Source: an uncultured Eubacteriales bacterium (GTDB lineage: Bacteria; Bacillota; Clostridia; Peptostreptococcales; Anaerovoracaceae). Taken from it: 57,917 nucleotides of DNA. A program made the position numbers and the translations under genes. The number at the start of each line of letters is the position of its first letter. Within the stretch, counting starts at the first letter, position 1. Positions 43,752 to 55,199 of this stretch are shown in pieces. The stretch covers positions 1 through 57,917 of the forward strand of contig CADCHO010000013.1 in assembly GCA_902801255.1 (NCBI GenBank), given 5' to 3'. The notes under the pieces are model-generated. The model did no database searches, was not told where the DNA came from, and worked only from the letters and a program-made list of their open reading frames with translations.

Positions 43752-43797
43752 AAAAAACTGCATTTCCGGAGAATCATCCCCGTTGATGCAGTTTTTT
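43752..43797. terminator. bidirectional terminator after the ybaK-like gene
   Basis: AAAAAACTGCAT (43752-43763) and ATGCAGTTTTTT (43786-43797) are perfectly complementary around a 22-nt loop. On the minus strand it ends the dnaX-recR-brnQ-ybaK unit. Confidence 0.88.
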
Positions 43798-43830
43798 CAG
43801 TTCATTTATAACTACTCTTTAATCAGCTGA

Positions 43831-44310
43831 TTATGCCTCTGGCAGTTTGCATACATCGATCCAGGCGAGTGAGCGGGACACGTCGAACAGCTCGTCCGGC
43901 GTGAATTCTGCCGCGGAATTTGAGGAACCGCAAGCCGGGAATACTGTTTCGAATCTCTTCATCGACTCGTCGCAATATATTCTGACGTCGTCGCGTGTGA
44001 CTCCGAAAGCGCACACTCCGCCGATCTCGTGGTTCGTATATTCAGGGACCTCTTCCGGTGAGAGCATCCTTGCCTTTTCACCGAAGTAGTTCTTGTATTT
44101 CTTGTTGTCGACTCTGGCATCGCCGGCTGCCTGCACGAGTATGCCTGTGCCGTCTTTGAGCTTGAAGCTCAGTGTTTTGCAGATGCGGGCAGGCTCGACG
44201 CCGACCGCCTTAGCAGCCAACTCGACCGTTGCACTTGAGACATCAAATTCTCTGATGCGGTCGGCCATTCCAACCGAGTCCAGATATGCGCGTGCGATTT
44301 CTATTGACAT
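43831..44310 (-). CDS. YbaK/aminoacyl-tRNA deacylase family protein
   Basis: 159 residues, one YbaK/ProX domain. The conserved KTLSFKLKDGTGILVQAAGDARVD carries the Lys needed for deacylation, and IGGVCAFGV is the G-x-x-x-P/A-like loop of the family. Such trans-editing enzymes clear mischarged tRNAs (often Ala-tRNAPro or Cys-tRNAPro) in the cytosol. Last gene of its unit, 18 nt after the BrnQ transporter stop. Confidence 0.88.
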   Translation of the reverse strand: MSIEIARAYLDSVGMADRIREFDVSSATVELAAKAVGVEPARICKTLSFKLKDGTGILVQAAGDARVDNKKYKNYFGEKARMLSPEEVPEYTNHEIGGVCAFGVTRDDVRIYCDESMKRFETVFPACGSSNSAAEFTPDELFDVSRSLAWIDVCKLPEA

Positions 44311-44328
44311 AACTAGTCCCCCTTTTAT

Positions 44329-45690
44329 TTACGCAGCGGCTTTACCCTTGCCGCGCATTGCGAACGTCAGCACGAGGCCGATCACCAGACCGATCAGTGC
44401 AGGTACCACCCAGCCAAGACCGAGGTCGAAGAATGGGAATACTCTGCGTCCGAGCTCTGTAAGTGCCTGGATGTGCAGTGCGTTCTGGAGACCCTCAGGC
44501 AGGGTCTTGCAGAAGTCAAATACTGCAGGGATGAACGCTCCGAGAGTCACCCATCCGTAAACGTATTTGCTCTTGCCGAATGCCTTCTCGCAGAGCGCCA
44601 TGATGATAAGTACCGTCACGAGCGGATAGAGAAGCATAAGCACAGGAACCGCGTAATTGATGATCGCTGTAAGTCCTACGTTCGATACGATGAACGAGAA
44701 CAGAGTGAAGAACATCGCCCATCCTCTGTAGTTGAGCTTGCCCGGTACGAGCTTTACGAACATCTCGCCGCAGCTTGTGACGAGTCCGATCGCTGTCTTG
44801 AGGCAGGCAAACGTGATGGTCAGCGCGAGCACGAGACTTCCGATACTGCCGAGATAATGGCCCGAAATCTGTGTGAGCGCAATACCGCCGTTGTCGGAAA
44901 CATCGAAGAGGCCTCTTGACTGCGCGCCCATAATGATAGTGAGCATGTAAATAATAAACATCAGTATGCCTGCAAACACGCCCGCCTTAAGTGTCTCTCT
45001 TGCAACATCGTTGTCCTTATCGACTCCGAGATCTCTTATTACATTGATGATGACGATGCCGAATGCGAGTCCCGCGATGGCATCCATCGTTCCATATCCT
45101 TCGATAAGTCCGTTGAAAAGTGCTCCGTCCTTGTAAGCATCTACCGGTGTCACCTCAGACATCGGTGCTCCCGGATGGATGAGCGCCACGAATATCAGAA
45201 TGCCAAGGAACACCAGGAAGAGCGGATTGATGACGCGTCCGATCCATGTGGTGATCTTGCCCGGTCTGAGCGAGAAGTACATTACGAACGCGAAGAATAT
45301 GAATGTGAACACAAGCTGCCAGAGCCTGAAGTGCGACTCGCCCACTATAGGCGCAAGGCCTGTGGTGAACGATACAGACGCGCATCTAGGGATGGCGAAA
45401 AACGGTCCTATGGTGAGGTAAAGCACTGCTGTAAACAGTCTGCCATACCAGCCGGACACCTTATTCGAAAGCTCCATCAGGTTGTCGCTGTGTGTGTTTC
45501 CGATAGCCGCCACTGCGAGGATCGGGACTGTAACTGCAGTTATACAGAATCCGATTATCGCCGGCCATGCATTGCTGCCCGCCATCTGTCCGAGATGTAC
45601 CGGGAAAATCAGGTTGCCGGCACCGAAGAACATTCCGAACAGCGTACTTGCGACGACGATGGTCTCTTTCATCGTCAGTTTTCTTTTCAT
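44329..45690 (-). CDS. brnQ: branched-chain amino-acid transporter, LIVCS (BrnQ) family
   Basis: A 453-residue membrane protein with about twelve spans. [20 protein letters not shown] near 18-37 is the family hallmark; the Gly-rich spans and short loops are typical. A Na+- or H+-coupled importer of Leu, Ile and Val. Its ATG overlaps the recR stop (ATGA), so it is translationally coupled to recR, an unusual neighbour that may simply be a chance operon. A GGGAGAAGAG ribosome region precedes it. Confidence 0.93.
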   Translation of the reverse strand: MKRKLTMKETIVVASTLFGMFFGAGNLIFPVHLGQMAGSNAWPAIIGFCITAVTVPILAVAAIGNTHSDNLMELSNKVSGWYGRLFTAVLYLTIGPFFAIPRCASVSFTTGLAPIVGESHFRLWQLVFTFIFFAFVMYFSLRPGKITTWIGRVINPLFLVFLGILIFVALIHPGAPMSEVTPVDAYKDGALFNGLIEGYGTMDAIAGLAFGIVIINVIRDLGVDKDNDVARETLKAGVFAGILMFIIYMLTIIMGAQSRGLFDVSDNGGIALTQISGHYLGSIGSLVLALTITFACLKTAIGLVTSCGEMFVKLVPGKLNYRGWAMFFTLFSFIVSNVGLTAIINYAVPVLMLLYPLVTVLIIMALCEKAFGKSKYVYGWVTLGAFIPAVFDFCKTLPEGLQNALHIQALTELGRRVFPFFDLGLGWVVPALIGLVIGLVLTFAMRGKGKAAA

Positions 45691-46289
45691 AATTCTCTTC
45701 TCCCTTCAACAGCTTTGAGAAGCGTTACTTCATCGGCATACTCCAGGTCTCCCCCTACCGGTATGCCATGTGCGATCCTCGTCACCTTTATGCCGGCCGG
45801 TTTCAGAAGCCTGGCAATATACATTGCCGTGGCCTCTCCCTCTATGTTGGGATTGGTGGCTATGATGACTTCTTCCACATCGTTGTCCTTCTGCAGCCTT
45901 TCGATAAGGCTTTTCAGATTGATGTCGGCCGGGCCTATGCCCTCTGCCGGAGAGATTGCTCCGTGGAGCACGTGGTAGGTGCCTTTATATTCGCGTATGC
46001 GTTCCATCGCCATCACGTCCTGAGGCGTCTCAACGACGCAGATGACGCTTTTGTCTCTTGAACCGTCTGAGCAGATGCCGCATACATCCTTATCGGTCAG
46101 ATTGCCGCAGACACTGCAGTAGTGCAGCGACCTCTTGGCCTCTACGATCGACTCTGCCAGCGCCTCCGCCTCGCGGTCAGTCAGACTGAGCACATGAAAA
46201 GCGAGCCTCTGAGCGGTCTTTCCGCCAATGCCCGGAAGCTTTCCCAGCTCATTTATCAGTTTGTTCAGCGAGCGCGGATACTGCTTCAT
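45687..46289 (-). CDS. recR: recombination mediator protein RecR
   Basis: 200 residues. A helix-hairpin-helix (about 10-32, [15 protein letters not shown]), a zinc finger [16 protein letters not shown] (about 57-72), and a Toprim domain ([17 protein letters not shown]) make the standard RecR layout. Works with RecO/RecF to load RecA on gaps. Overlaps ybaB by one base (TGATG). Confidence 0.96.
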   Translation of the reverse strand: MKQYPRSLNKLINELGKLPGIGGKTAQRLAFHVLSLTDREAEALAESIVEAKRSLHYCSVCGNLTDKDVCGICSDGSRDKSVICVVETPQDVMAMERIREYKGTYHVLHGAISPAEGIGPADINLKSLIERLQKDNDVEEVIIATNPNIEGEATAMYIARLLKPAGIKVTRIAHGIPVGGDLEYADEVTLLKAVEGRREL

Positions 46290-46672
46290 CAGAAGCCGAA
46301 GCCTCCAAGTCCGCCGCCCATTCCTCCGAAGCCGCCCGTGATGCTGTTCATCTCGGACTCCTCGAGCTCTTCGATCTGTCTGATTGCCTCATTTACAGCA
46401 GCCATGACGAGGTCCTGAAGCATTTCCACATCATCAGGATCAACAACATCCTTGTCGATGTTCAGCGCAGTGATCTGCTTTTTGCCGTTCATTGTTACCT
46501 CAACTGCACCGCCGCCTGCTGTAGTTGTGAGTTCCTTCTTCTCAAGCTCAGCCTGCTTCTGTTCCATCTCGGCCTGCATAGCCTGGAGCTGCTTCAGCTG
46601 CTTCTGCATATCCTTTGCACCGCCGCCGTTTCTGACTTTAGGCTTCTTTCCGGCCTTCATTCCTTTACCCAT
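46289..46672 (-). CDS. YbaB/EbfC family nucleoid-associated protein
   Basis: 127 residues. Coiled-coil helices (about 15-55, [20 protein letters not shown]) around the family strand block [20 protein letters not shown]. The Gly-rich tail ([12 protein letters not shown]) is common in this family. Forms DNA-binding dimers. Lies between dnaX (18 nt) and recR, the classical dnaX-ybaB-recR order. Confidence 0.94.
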   Translation of the reverse strand: MGKGMKAGKKPKVRNGGGAKDMQKQLKQLQAMQAEMEQKQAELEKKELTTTAGGGAVEVTMNGKKQITALNIDKDVVDPDDVEMLQDLVMAAVNEAIRQIEELEESEMNSITGGFGGMGGGLGGFGF

Positions 46673-46690
46673 TTTATCCTCCTGTATATA

Positions 46691-48334
46691 TCAGTCTTCT
46701 ATGACCGGCTCAATACCGAAAAGATCCAGTATGTCTCCGATCACTTCGTTCTTATTGATATCTTCGTTGATTATCCTCGCCGTCTCCTCTTCAGAGATGC
46801 CCGCGCTGTCTTCTGATGCGCCGGACTTGGAGATTACTCCGGCCTTCATCGACACATAGACATCGCTGCCGTAAATGCTCTTCGCCGCCTGAGTTATATC
46901 TCCTGATTTGTCTTCTGCGAGTCTCAGCTTTCCCGGACTCACAATTACAGACAGCCTGCCCGCATCATATTCCACACCTGCGGAATAGCGTCCTACCAGA
47001 CTCATGAATGTCCTGTCATGAGCCGATACGGCTCTGACTATCCTGTCCCACATTTCTGCAGGACTTCCCGGTTCCTCTCTCTGAACAGAAGCGATCATGC
47101 CTGCAAGAGTTTCTGCTGCGGACTCCTCTTCTGCCGGAGCTGCCGCTTGTACAGCTGTCTCTGCAGTCCTTGTCTGCGCTGCCTCTCTCTTAGGAGCAGG
47201 TCTCAGCGGTCTTCTTGCCGCAGGTTCTGCAGTATCATCCTGAGATGCCAGTCTCACAGCCGCTGTCTCGAGAAGAATGCGCGGTCTTTCAGAATATCTG
47301 CCGAGATTGATATACTCGGAAATAAGGCGGATCGCCTTTTCTATGAATACCGCGTCTGTCAGATCGGCCTGAGCCCTGAGCCTGGAGATGTTTTCACCCG
47401 ATGAGCCTACGATGCGCTCGGCCTTACCTACGTACTTGACTATCATGAGGTCACGCATGTGCTTGAGCCAGTCCTTCATGATCTGTCTCGGGTCTTTGCC
47501 GCGCCTGATTATCTCATCTATATAAACGAGTGCCTTGCCTGCGTCACCTGCGATCACGGCGCCTGTCAGCGCGAGGAAGAAGTCCGGACCCGCAGCTCCT
47601 GTATATTCGAGTACTGCCGCTCTGTTCAGCTCTTTATCGCCCGCCGCCGTGCATTGCTCCAGTATGCTTAAGGCGTCTCTGACCGAACCATCGGCTCTCG
47701 AAGCTATGGTCGAAAGCGCGTCGTCTGTCGCACGGATGCCTCTTCTGGAGCATATCCTCTTCATGCCCTCGATGAGTTCTTCTTCGGTAACACGCCTGAA
47801 GTTGAGCTGCATGCAACGCGATCTTATTGTGGATCTCACCTTCTGAGGATCGGTCGTTGCGAGAATGAATATAGCGTGCTCAGGCGGTTCCTCAAGAGTC
47901 TTGAGGAAGGCATTCTCAGCAGCGGTGCTGAGCATGTGGACCTCGTCGATTATGTATACCTTATATCTTCCGACTGCCGGAGGATACTTTACCATCTCTA
48001 TGATAGCCCTGAGATCGTCCACGCCATTGTTGGAAGCTGCATCCAGTTCTATTACATCTACGAACCTGCCTTCGCGTATCGCTTCGCAGTTCTCGCACTT
48101 TCCGCACGGGAGATTCACTCCGGGGTCTCCGGGTTCGCCCTCCATGCAGTTGACTGCCTTCGCGAGTATACGAGCAGTGCTTGTCTTGCCTGTTCCGTGA
48201 GTTCCGGCAAATAAATAAGCCTGGCTCACCGTGCCTGTCCTGATCTGATTCTGCAGGATGCGGACGATGTGCTTCTGGCCTATTACTTCTTCGAAAATTT
48301 CAGGCCTCTCGGCTCTGTATAGTGCGGGCTGCAT
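46691..48334 (-). CDS. dnaX: DNA polymerase III subunit gamma/tau
   Basis: The ATG at 48334 (MQPALYRAERPEIFEEVIGQ) has AGAGG upstream; 32 extra in-frame codons run back into a terminator and were rejected. 547 residues. AAA+ clamp-loader motor: Walker A GTHGTGKTS, zinc site starting CGKCENC, DEVHML (Walker B), TTDPQKV and SRC arginine finger. The region after about 360 is Ala/Glu/Pro-rich and holds the tau-like C-terminal part. Directly downstream of the SRP RNA, as in Bacillus. Confidence 0.95.
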   Translation of the reverse strand: MQPALYRAERPEIFEEVIGQKHIVRILQNQIRTGTVSQAYLFAGTHGTGKTSTARILAKAVNCMEGEPGDPGVNLPCGKCENCEAIREGRFVDVIELDAASNNGVDDLRAIIEMVKYPPAVGRYKVYIIDEVHMLSTAAENAFLKTLEEPPEHAIFILATTDPQKVRSTIRSRCMQLNFRRVTEEELIEGMKRICSRRGIRATDDALSTIASRADGSVRDALSILEQCTAAGDKELNRAAVLEYTGAAGPDFFLALTGAVIAGDAGKALVYIDEIIRRGKDPRQIMKDWLKHMRDLMIVKYVGKAERIVGSSGENISRLRAQADLTDAVFIEKAIRLISEYINLGRYSERPRILLETAAVRLASQDDTAEPAARRPLRPAPKREAAQTRTAETAVQAAAPAEEESAAETLAGMIASVQREEPGSPAEMWDRIVRAVSAHDRTFMSLVGRYSAGVEYDAGRLSVIVSPGKLRLAEDKSGDITQAAKSIYGSDVYVSMKAGVISKSGASEDSAGISEEETARIINEDINKNEVIGDILDLFGIEPVIED

Positions 48335-48353
48335 AGCGACCTCTTCTACAAAC

Positions 48354-48369
48354 GGTGCCCGGCGGCACC
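48354..48369 (-). terminator. terminator-like hairpin between SRP RNA and dnaX
   Basis: GGTGCC and GGCACC pair around a short loop, followed by GTTTGT on the minus strand, 20 nt before the dnaX ATG. It probably ends most SRP RNA transcripts while allowing some read-through into dnaX. Confidence 0.55.
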
Positions 48370-48389
48370 CTTTAGTTCTAATAAAATAA

Positions 48390-48484
48390 GCGGGCGGTCT
48401 GCAGTACGCAGAGGCTGATCTGCGGCACACAGGACAGATCGCTTAATGCTGCTACCTCTCGGTCCTGACATGGTTGCCCGAATA
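48390..48484 (-). ncRNA. ffs: signal recognition particle RNA (small, 4.5S-like)
   Basis: On the minus strand the Ffh-binding domain reads GTCAGGACC-GAGA-GGTAGCAGC (48448-48469 region), the highly conserved SRP asymmetric and symmetric loops with a GNRA cap (GGAA in E. coli, GAGA here). GTGTGCCG and the CGGGCA strand close the helix. The gap before the upstream gene (48561) is too short for the large Bacillus-type RNA with an Alu domain, so the small form is favoured. The position just upstream of dnaX supports the call. End points are approximate. Confidence 0.8.
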
Positions 48485-48523
48485 CAAAAGACAGTGAATG
48501 CCTTCTTTGTCATCCACTGTCTT
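48484..48523 (-). terminator. hairpin after the second YhgE/Pip gene
   Basis: AAGACAGTG (48515-48523 complement) pairs with CACTGTCTT and is followed by TTTTGT on the minus strand, 38 nt after the YhgE stop. It fits a terminator for that operon; part of it might instead belong to the SRP RNA 5' strand. Confidence 0.55.
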
Positions 48524-48560
48524 ATACGCTGGATATTGTACGTTGGATATTGGCAGGCCA

Positions 48561-50705
48561 CTACAGCATTATTTCTGATTTTGCTTTGCTCGCTGCTATC
48601 GTTTCATTCAGCTTTTTAGCCGGTCTGTAAAGAGCCATGCCGAACGCCACTGAAGCAAGTGCAAACAGCAGCAGTATTCCTATGCATACCCAATAGGTGT
48701 TGCCGTACATACCGCCTATGCACTCACGCATCGCATCCATTGCATATCGGAACGGCATGAACGGAAAGAGCGTTCTGAAAATGCCCGGAAGCACTTCCAC
48801 CGGATATGTTCCCCCGGAACCTGCAACCTGAAGAACCAGGATGATCACGCCCGCACCGAGTCCGATGTTGTCCAGGGCAAATACCAAAGCGTAGTTTATC
48901 ATCATGAAGACTATGCTGTTGATGCATGCCAGCAGCACGAATCTGAGCGGTGCAACACACTGTATGCGCACATACAGAAGATCTCCCGCGGAAACCACAA
49001 GCGCCTGCGCGATTCCCATCAGCAGGTAGAGCCCGAGTCTTCCGAAATACCATTCATGTAATCTGAGGTCTGCGAGATCGTCTCTCTTCTTTACTCTTAC
49101 CTTTATGAGTACAGCCGTCAGCAGGGCTCCGACCCACTGGGCGAGTACTGTGTAGAACGGCGCCATTGCCGAGCCGTAGTTCTCTATAGGCCAGAAGACT
49201 TCACTTTCCATTTTGACCGGATTAGCCAGATATTCTGCTACCGCCGCTTCGTCGTTTGCCATCAGATTGCTCAGTTCCTGAAGCAGGTCATTTCCCGAAG
49301 CGTTCATGAGGACATCGCTCAGTGAACCGGCTCCGTCCTGAAGTGACTTCAGATTTGAAGATGTCTCATTGATACTTGACTTGAGCTTCGAAAGCGAATT
49401 ACCGTATGATCCGAGTTTATTACCGAGAGACGAAAGACCCTTGTCGGCACCTGACATTATCTTGCGGAAGTCCGACAGCGACGTTCTCGCGTTTGTAAGT
49501 GCATTCTCGAGGTTACCGTCTATGTCGGTCCTGATCTGCTCAAGTATTTCATCAGTCAGCTTTATTGCCTTATTATTATCTTCAGAAATCTTCTTTATAA
49601 TAGGCTCGCGCTCGGTATAAGTCATGCTCTTATCCAGCTGCCCGAGTCCGGATATTATATCGCCGAGTGTTCCCGATAACTCTTCGAACTTTTCACTTAC
49701 GGCGGTGAATCCTTCCTCTTTCATGAATTTTGCCTGCTCATCAGCGCGGGTCTTCATGGTACCGAACCGGTTTACCCAGTCGTCCCTGTTGAGGTCCAGG
49801 AACGTATTATATGCTATATCGCTCGCACTGAGGAGCTCGACCGCCACTGTATCGAAGGTCTTGAGCGAAGCAGCGGTATCTTCTATTTTTTTAGTCGCAT
49901 CATCAAGTTTTGACGTATCAGCCTTCTTAACTTTCGCGAGCTCCTCCTGGGCTTCTGCCAGGATCCTGTCATTGGCCTTGAACACATCGTGGGTGCTTCC
50001 TATGAATTCGTCCGATACGTCAAGAAGATTTCCTGCTGCGTCTGTGAGGCCTCCTGCTGAACTCGCCAGGGCTATGCAGCTGTCCAGATCACCGCTCAGG
50101 TCATCTATCCTTTTTGCCAGGTCTGCAAGCATCTGCTGCGGATCCAGTCCACTCGCCTCTGCCACGGATGCCGCATCAGAAACGTATCCTGCGAGAGTCT
50201 CAACGAATGCCGCGTCCACTTCCTCCTGCACGGCAGTTTTTGCCTTGCCTGTTATTTTAGGTGCAACAGCGTTCTTCTTTTCATTTTCATAGTATTTCAG
50301 CTTAGGATTTGTAAGGTCACCGCTCAGAAAGCTGAGCACACCGGCACTGAAGTCTTCAGGCACTACGAGTGCGGCATAATAATCACCCGCGTAAACACCG
50401 TTTATGGCCTCTTCATCGTTCTCCACGAAGACCCAGCCGATATCATCGTTTGCGCCAAGTGCTTCAACGATTTTATCGCCCACATTGACAGTGATTCCGG
50501 CCGCCGTCTCGCCTTTATCCATGTTTGCGACTGCAACAGAGATGCGGCCCGTTGCATCGGATTCGTAAGGTGCCCAGTTGGAAAGTATGTTGAACCATGC
50601 GTAGCAGCAAGGCACAAGGCAAAGCCCCATCATAGTAATGATGGCCACAACACTGCCAGTTATTTTTTTGAGATCGTGTCTGATTATATTGAGGATGTTC
50701 TTCAT
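48561..50705 (-). CDS. YhgE/Pip family membrane protein (second copy)
   Basis: 714 residues. One N-terminal span (VVAIITMMGLCLVPCCYAWF, about 18-37), a large extracellular part to about 510 with predicted coiled coils (ALTNARTSLSDFRKIM, LGNKLGSYGNSLSKLKSSI), then six or so C-terminal spans (about 515-700) of the ABC-2 permease type. Family includes the phage-infection protein Pip and relatives of the T7SS component EsaA/YueB. Exact role unknown. The ATG overlaps the preceding small gene (ATGA at 50702-50705), so the three genes are coupled. Confidence 0.9.
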   Translation of the reverse strand: MKNILNIIRHDLKKITGSVVAIITMMGLCLVPCCYAWFNILSNWAPYESDATGRISVAVANMDKGETAAGITVNVGDKIVEALGANDDIGWVFVENDEEAINGVYAGDYYAALVVPEDFSAGVLSFLSGDLTNPKLKYYENEKKNAVAPKITGKAKTAVQEEVDAAFVETLAGYVSDAASVAEASGLDPQQMLADLAKRIDDLSGDLDSCIALASSAGGLTDAAGNLLDVSDEFIGSTHDVFKANDRILAEAQEELAKVKKADTSKLDDATKKIEDTAASLKTFDTVAVELLSASDIAYNTFLDLNRDDWVNRFGTMKTRADEQAKFMKEEGFTAVSEKFEELSGTLGDIISGLGQLDKSMTYTEREPIIKKISEDNNKAIKLTDEILEQIRTDIDGNLENALTNARTSLSDFRKIMSGADKGLSSLGNKLGSYGNSLSKLKSSINETSSNLKSLQDGAGSLSDVLMNASGNDLLQELSNLMANDEAAVAEYLANPVKMESEVFWPIENYGSAMAPFYTVLAQWVGALLTAVLIKVRVKKRDDLADLRLHEWYFGRLGLYLLMGIAQALVVSAGDLLYVRIQCVAPLRFVLLACINSIVFMMINYALVFALDNIGLGAGVIILVLQVAGSGGTYPVEVLPGIFRTLFPFMPFRYAMDAMRECIGGMYGNTYWVCIGILLLFALASVAFGMALYRPAKKLNETIAASKAKSEIML

Positions 50706-51136
50706 TGCTCATCCTCGCTTTCCGGAGCGTTCCCGCGCCTGTGCTCCAAGTAATGGGCATGTATCTCCTCATGCCTCTCCTGTATGCGGGTCTGCACCAT
50801 TTCGCGCACCTGCTCTGTATCAGGCAGTAGTACTCCGAAGTCTGCCTCCCTGTCGCTTACTTCCTCGAGAGTCTTGCGAATGGAGTCGTCGATGTATTCC
50901 ACGCTTATAAGGTAGATCGATATGGCAAACATACCGACCACCCACAGGATCATGAACACGACCCTGTCGCTGTCTGTCATAAGGCGTACGAGTATCATGA
51001 GGACAGTGAAAACGGCCAGGGATACAAGGCCTGCCCTTATCCTCTTCTTATTGTTTTCATGCAGAGCCATTCCGCGGTCGAGCAGCCTGTTATAGAGTTC
51101 CTCATAACGGACGTCCTGTCTGTTTCTTTCCATCAC
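50702..51136 (-). CDS. small two-span membrane protein between two YhgE genes
   Basis: 144 residues, not recognised. A basic/polar N-terminus (MMERNRQDVRYEELYNRLLD) is followed by two hydrophobic spans (about 35-55 and 61-79), then a long charged tail predicted helical with many Glu/Arg (EQVREMVQTRIQERHEEIHA). Both ends overlap the YhgE neighbours by four bases (ATGA), a strong sign that it works in the same complex or pathway. No secretion-system gene lies beside it. Confidence 0.8.
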   Translation of the reverse strand: MMERNRQDVRYEELYNRLLDRGMALHENNKKRIRAGLVSLAVFTVLMILVRLMTDSDRVVFMILWVVGMFAISIYLISVEYIDDSIRKTLEEVSDREADFGVLLPDTEQVREMVQTRIQERHEEIHAHYLEHRRGNAPESEDEQ

Positions 51137-53205
51137 AGCACCTCCGTTTCTTCTATCTTCTCAGATACGAAGCGGTTCATGCCCAGGAACGGCTTTCTTA
51201 TGAGCAGTCCAATGGCAAGCCCCACTACAGCAAAGATGAGCAGATATGCAAGATAGCGCGCGAAGTCATGCCTGTATGTACCGCAGAGAGCTTCTCTCAT
51301 AGCATTTATGGCATGCGGGAACGGGAAGAACTTGTAGATCTTGCCGAATACCGGCGGAAGGATCTCTATAGGATACGAACCGCTTGATCCTGCAATCTGG
51401 AGCACCATGACCACGACTACTATCGCCTTGCCCACGTCTCCGAATGAAATAGTGAGCGCATAAATGAGCAGCATGAACACGAAACTGGTGACCGCTGCCG
51501 AGAACCACATCAGCCACGGATGTACCGGCTGGCAGTCAAGCAGGAAGATATCGCCTGCCACTATTACCGCTGCCTGCATCTGTCCGATGAGGAAGAACAG
51601 CAGGAAGCGTCCGAAAAACGCCTGAGCCTCCGTAGCTCCCGGGAATTTCTTTCTGTCAATATGAGTCTTAAGAATAGATACGAGGATAACTCCCCCTACC
51701 CAGATCGCGAGCACTGAATAGAAAGGAGCCATTGCAGCGCCGTATGAGGCTACCGAATAGACCTCCTCGACTTCTACGTCAACAAGTGATGAGAAGAATT
51801 TCGCATATGCTTCAGGATCTCCGCCGAGTAAGTCGATCAGAAGTTCAAGTCTGTCTCCCTCAGCGACTTCCTCTACTCTATCGATAATGTCATCTATCTT
51901 ATCCGCTGCTCCGCGGAATACCGTCTGCATCTGAAGCAGTGAACTGTCAAGTTCACTCACGGTCTCATCCGCACTGTCGAGTACAGGCGACATGCCGCTC
52001 AGCATTGATGACATGCTCTTCATCAGAGGCTCCATAAGATCGAGCGTCCTGTCGATGGTGCTTATGAGCGAATCCACTGCGTCACTGAGTGAAGTCTGGC
52101 TCAGCTTCTTCAGCTCTTCCGATATGGCCGGAATAGCCGTCGGATTCGAGAAGGCATTCGTCAGTGTATCTACGTCGCTTATCATGGCGCTCAGTACTGC
52201 CCTTAAAGCCATTATCGAAGCTGAATCCGGGGATTCAGGGAACATCGCAAGCAACCCTTCAAGGTCCGATTTGAGCTTGTTTGCCAGCTCCGCAGCTTCC
52301 TCATTGAGAGCAGCTTTTTCTTCTTCAGACAGTCCTCCGGCGGTGATCTTGTTTGTGATCTCCTCGAGTGCGGCTCTTTCCTTTTCTATGCGGTTTTCCC
52401 TGTTGACAAGGATTTTCTTTAAGACATCAAGGGTATTCCTTGCTTTCACAAGGTCCTTTTCGGCATCAGAAGCCGACTTCCCTGCTGTCTTGCCTGCCTT
52501 TGACAGCTTATTCTTTGCATCTTTTATTCCGGAATGAATTCCGGCGCTCTTGCCCGTAAACTCGTTTATGGCGGAGTCGTACGCTCTCAAGGTATCCCTG
52601 AGATCCTTGAGCCTTGCGATCACATCGTCAGCTGTTTCACCCTCTGAAAGATCATCTGCGATCTCATTGGTCTCATCAAATATAAAACCAAATACCGTCT
52701 CCAGATACGTTGTCTTTATGGACTGCTGGAGCGTTGCAGCCGCAGTTTCGGTTATCTTTGGCGCAATCGCATTCCTCTTCTGATTCTCATAATATGTGAG
52801 CGGTGCCTTCTTATCCAGAAGCGCCTGCTCAAAGTGATACATGTTATATGTAAAGTTGTCCTCGAAAATGACCGCGGCGTAATATTTGCCCGACTTCACT
52901 CCCTCTATGGCCTCATCAGCTGTATCCGGGAACTGCCAGCCGATTTTGTCGCTGGTTTTCAGGTCTTCGGACACTTCCTCAGACATGTTGATATGTGTCC
53001 CATCCTCGAGATCAAGACCCGGGTCAAGTGAAGCAACAGCGATCTGTATTTCTCCGGTATTTGCGTAAGGATTGCCGTTGGCATAGATATTGACCCACGC
53101 GTAAAGAGCCGGCAGCACAGAAATCGCCACTATAATAGCCAGCGCAAAAAAGCGCCGGCTTAAAGAACCGATGTCACTTCTGAAAATGGACAGTATCGTC
53201 CTCAA
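51133..53205 (-). CDS. YhgE/Pip family membrane protein (first copy)
   Basis: I place the start at TTG 53205, which has GGAGAGG about 8 nt upstream and gives the family-like start of the RTILSIFRSDIGSL type; the longer GTG start at 53247 lies before that ribosome site. 690 residues. N-terminal span (about 17-37, ALAIIVAISVLPALYAWV), a long coiled-coil-rich ectodomain to about 500, and about six C-terminal spans. Same fold as the second copy but clearly diverged, so a heteromer is possible. It follows the ATP synthase epsilon gene by 107 nt including a hairpin. Confidence 0.87.
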   Translation of the reverse strand: MRTILSIFRSDIGSLSRRFFALAIIVAISVLPALYAWVNIYANGNPYANTGEIQIAVASLDPGLDLEDGTHINMSEEVSEDLKTSDKIGWQFPDTADEAIEGVKSGKYYAAVIFEDNFTYNMYHFEQALLDKKAPLTYYENQKRNAIAPKITETAAATLQQSIKTTYLETVFGFIFDETNEIADDLSEGETADDVIARLKDLRDTLRAYDSAINEFTGKSAGIHSGIKDAKNKLSKAGKTAGKSASDAEKDLVKARNTLDVLKKILVNRENRIEKERAALEEITNKITAGGLSEEEKAALNEEAAELANKLKSDLEGLLAMFPESPDSASIMALRAVLSAMISDVDTLTNAFSNPTAIPAISEELKKLSQTSLSDAVDSLISTIDRTLDLMEPLMKSMSSMLSGMSPVLDSADETVSELDSSLLQMQTVFRGAADKIDDIIDRVEEVAEGDRLELLIDLLGGDPEAYAKFFSSLVDVEVEEVYSVASYGAAMAPFYSVLAIWVGGVILVSILKTHIDRKKFPGATEAQAFFGRFLLFFLIGQMQAAVIVAGDIFLLDCQPVHPWLMWFSAAVTSFVFMLLIYALTISFGDVGKAIVVVVMVLQIAGSSGSYPIEILPPVFGKIYKFFPFPHAINAMREALCGTYRHDFARYLAYLLIFAVVGLAIGLLIRKPFLGMNRFVSEKIEETEVL

Positions 53206-53278
53206 TTGTATTTTTCCTCTCCAAAAAATATTCTGAAGCGGCACCACACAGCACCGCGTTCATTTATATACATATTTA

Positions 53279-53302
53279 TGACAGTGGATGCATCCCCTGT
53301 CA
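53279..53302 (-). terminator. hairpin after atpC (weak terminator)
   Basis: TGACAG and CTGTCA arms extend into GGATGCATCC, giving an almost complete palindrome 10 nt after the atpC stop. The following minus-strand sequence ATAAATATGTATATAAAT is AT-rich but lacks a U-tract; it also resembles a -10 region. Confidence 0.5.
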
Positions 53303-53312
53303 CTCTCAGTGT

Positions 53313-53750
53313 TTACAGATGATGTTTATGTTTCGAAGCCTTGATACGGCTCAGCGCCCTTGAAAGCTCTGCAGTAGCAAGAGACACGTCTCTGTTTGAG
53401 TTGGCTCTCTTGAGATCCTCCCTGGCCTTCTCCTCCGCGCGCCTTGCTCTGGCTTCGTCTATTTCTTCCGGACTTTCAGCTGTATCGACAAGCAGCATTA
53501 CCTCGTTGTTCTCCACCTTCAGCAGTCCGTCCGAAACTACCGTGACCTGCTTGCCTGACATTCCGGCTTCTCTTGCTGCCTCGCCGACCGGTACATATTC
53601 AACTATGCCCGGCACGACAGCCATGATAAGGTTTGAATGGTACGCCAAAATACCGATGCTGCCTTCCGTAGTCATAAGTGACAGGGATTCGGCATCGCCA
53701 TCATAAACCATATGTTCGCTTGCCATAAAGCGCAATTTGAACGTCGCCAT
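53313..53750 (-). CDS. atpC: F1 ATP synthase subunit epsilon
   Basis: 145 residues. N-terminal beta sandwich (about 1-87, GDAESLSLMTTEGSIGILAYH) followed by the two C-terminal helices (about 92-140, EIDEARARRAEEKAREDL). Part of the rotor stalk; the helices can inhibit ATP hydrolysis. Last gene of the atp operon, 36 nt after atpD. Confidence 0.95.
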   Translation of the reverse strand: MATFKLRFMASEHMVYDGDAESLSLMTTEGSIGILAYHSNLIMAVVPGIVEYVPVGEAAREAGMSGKQVTVVSDGLLKVENNEVMLLVDTAESPEEIDEARARRAEEKAREDLKRANSNRDVSLATAELSRALSRIKASKHKHHL

Positions 53751-53786
53751 TTCAAATCCTCTTTTATTATCTTTAAAGTATATTTA

Positions 53787-55184
<1,398 letters not shown>

Positions 55185-55199
55185 TTAAGTTCATATGAT

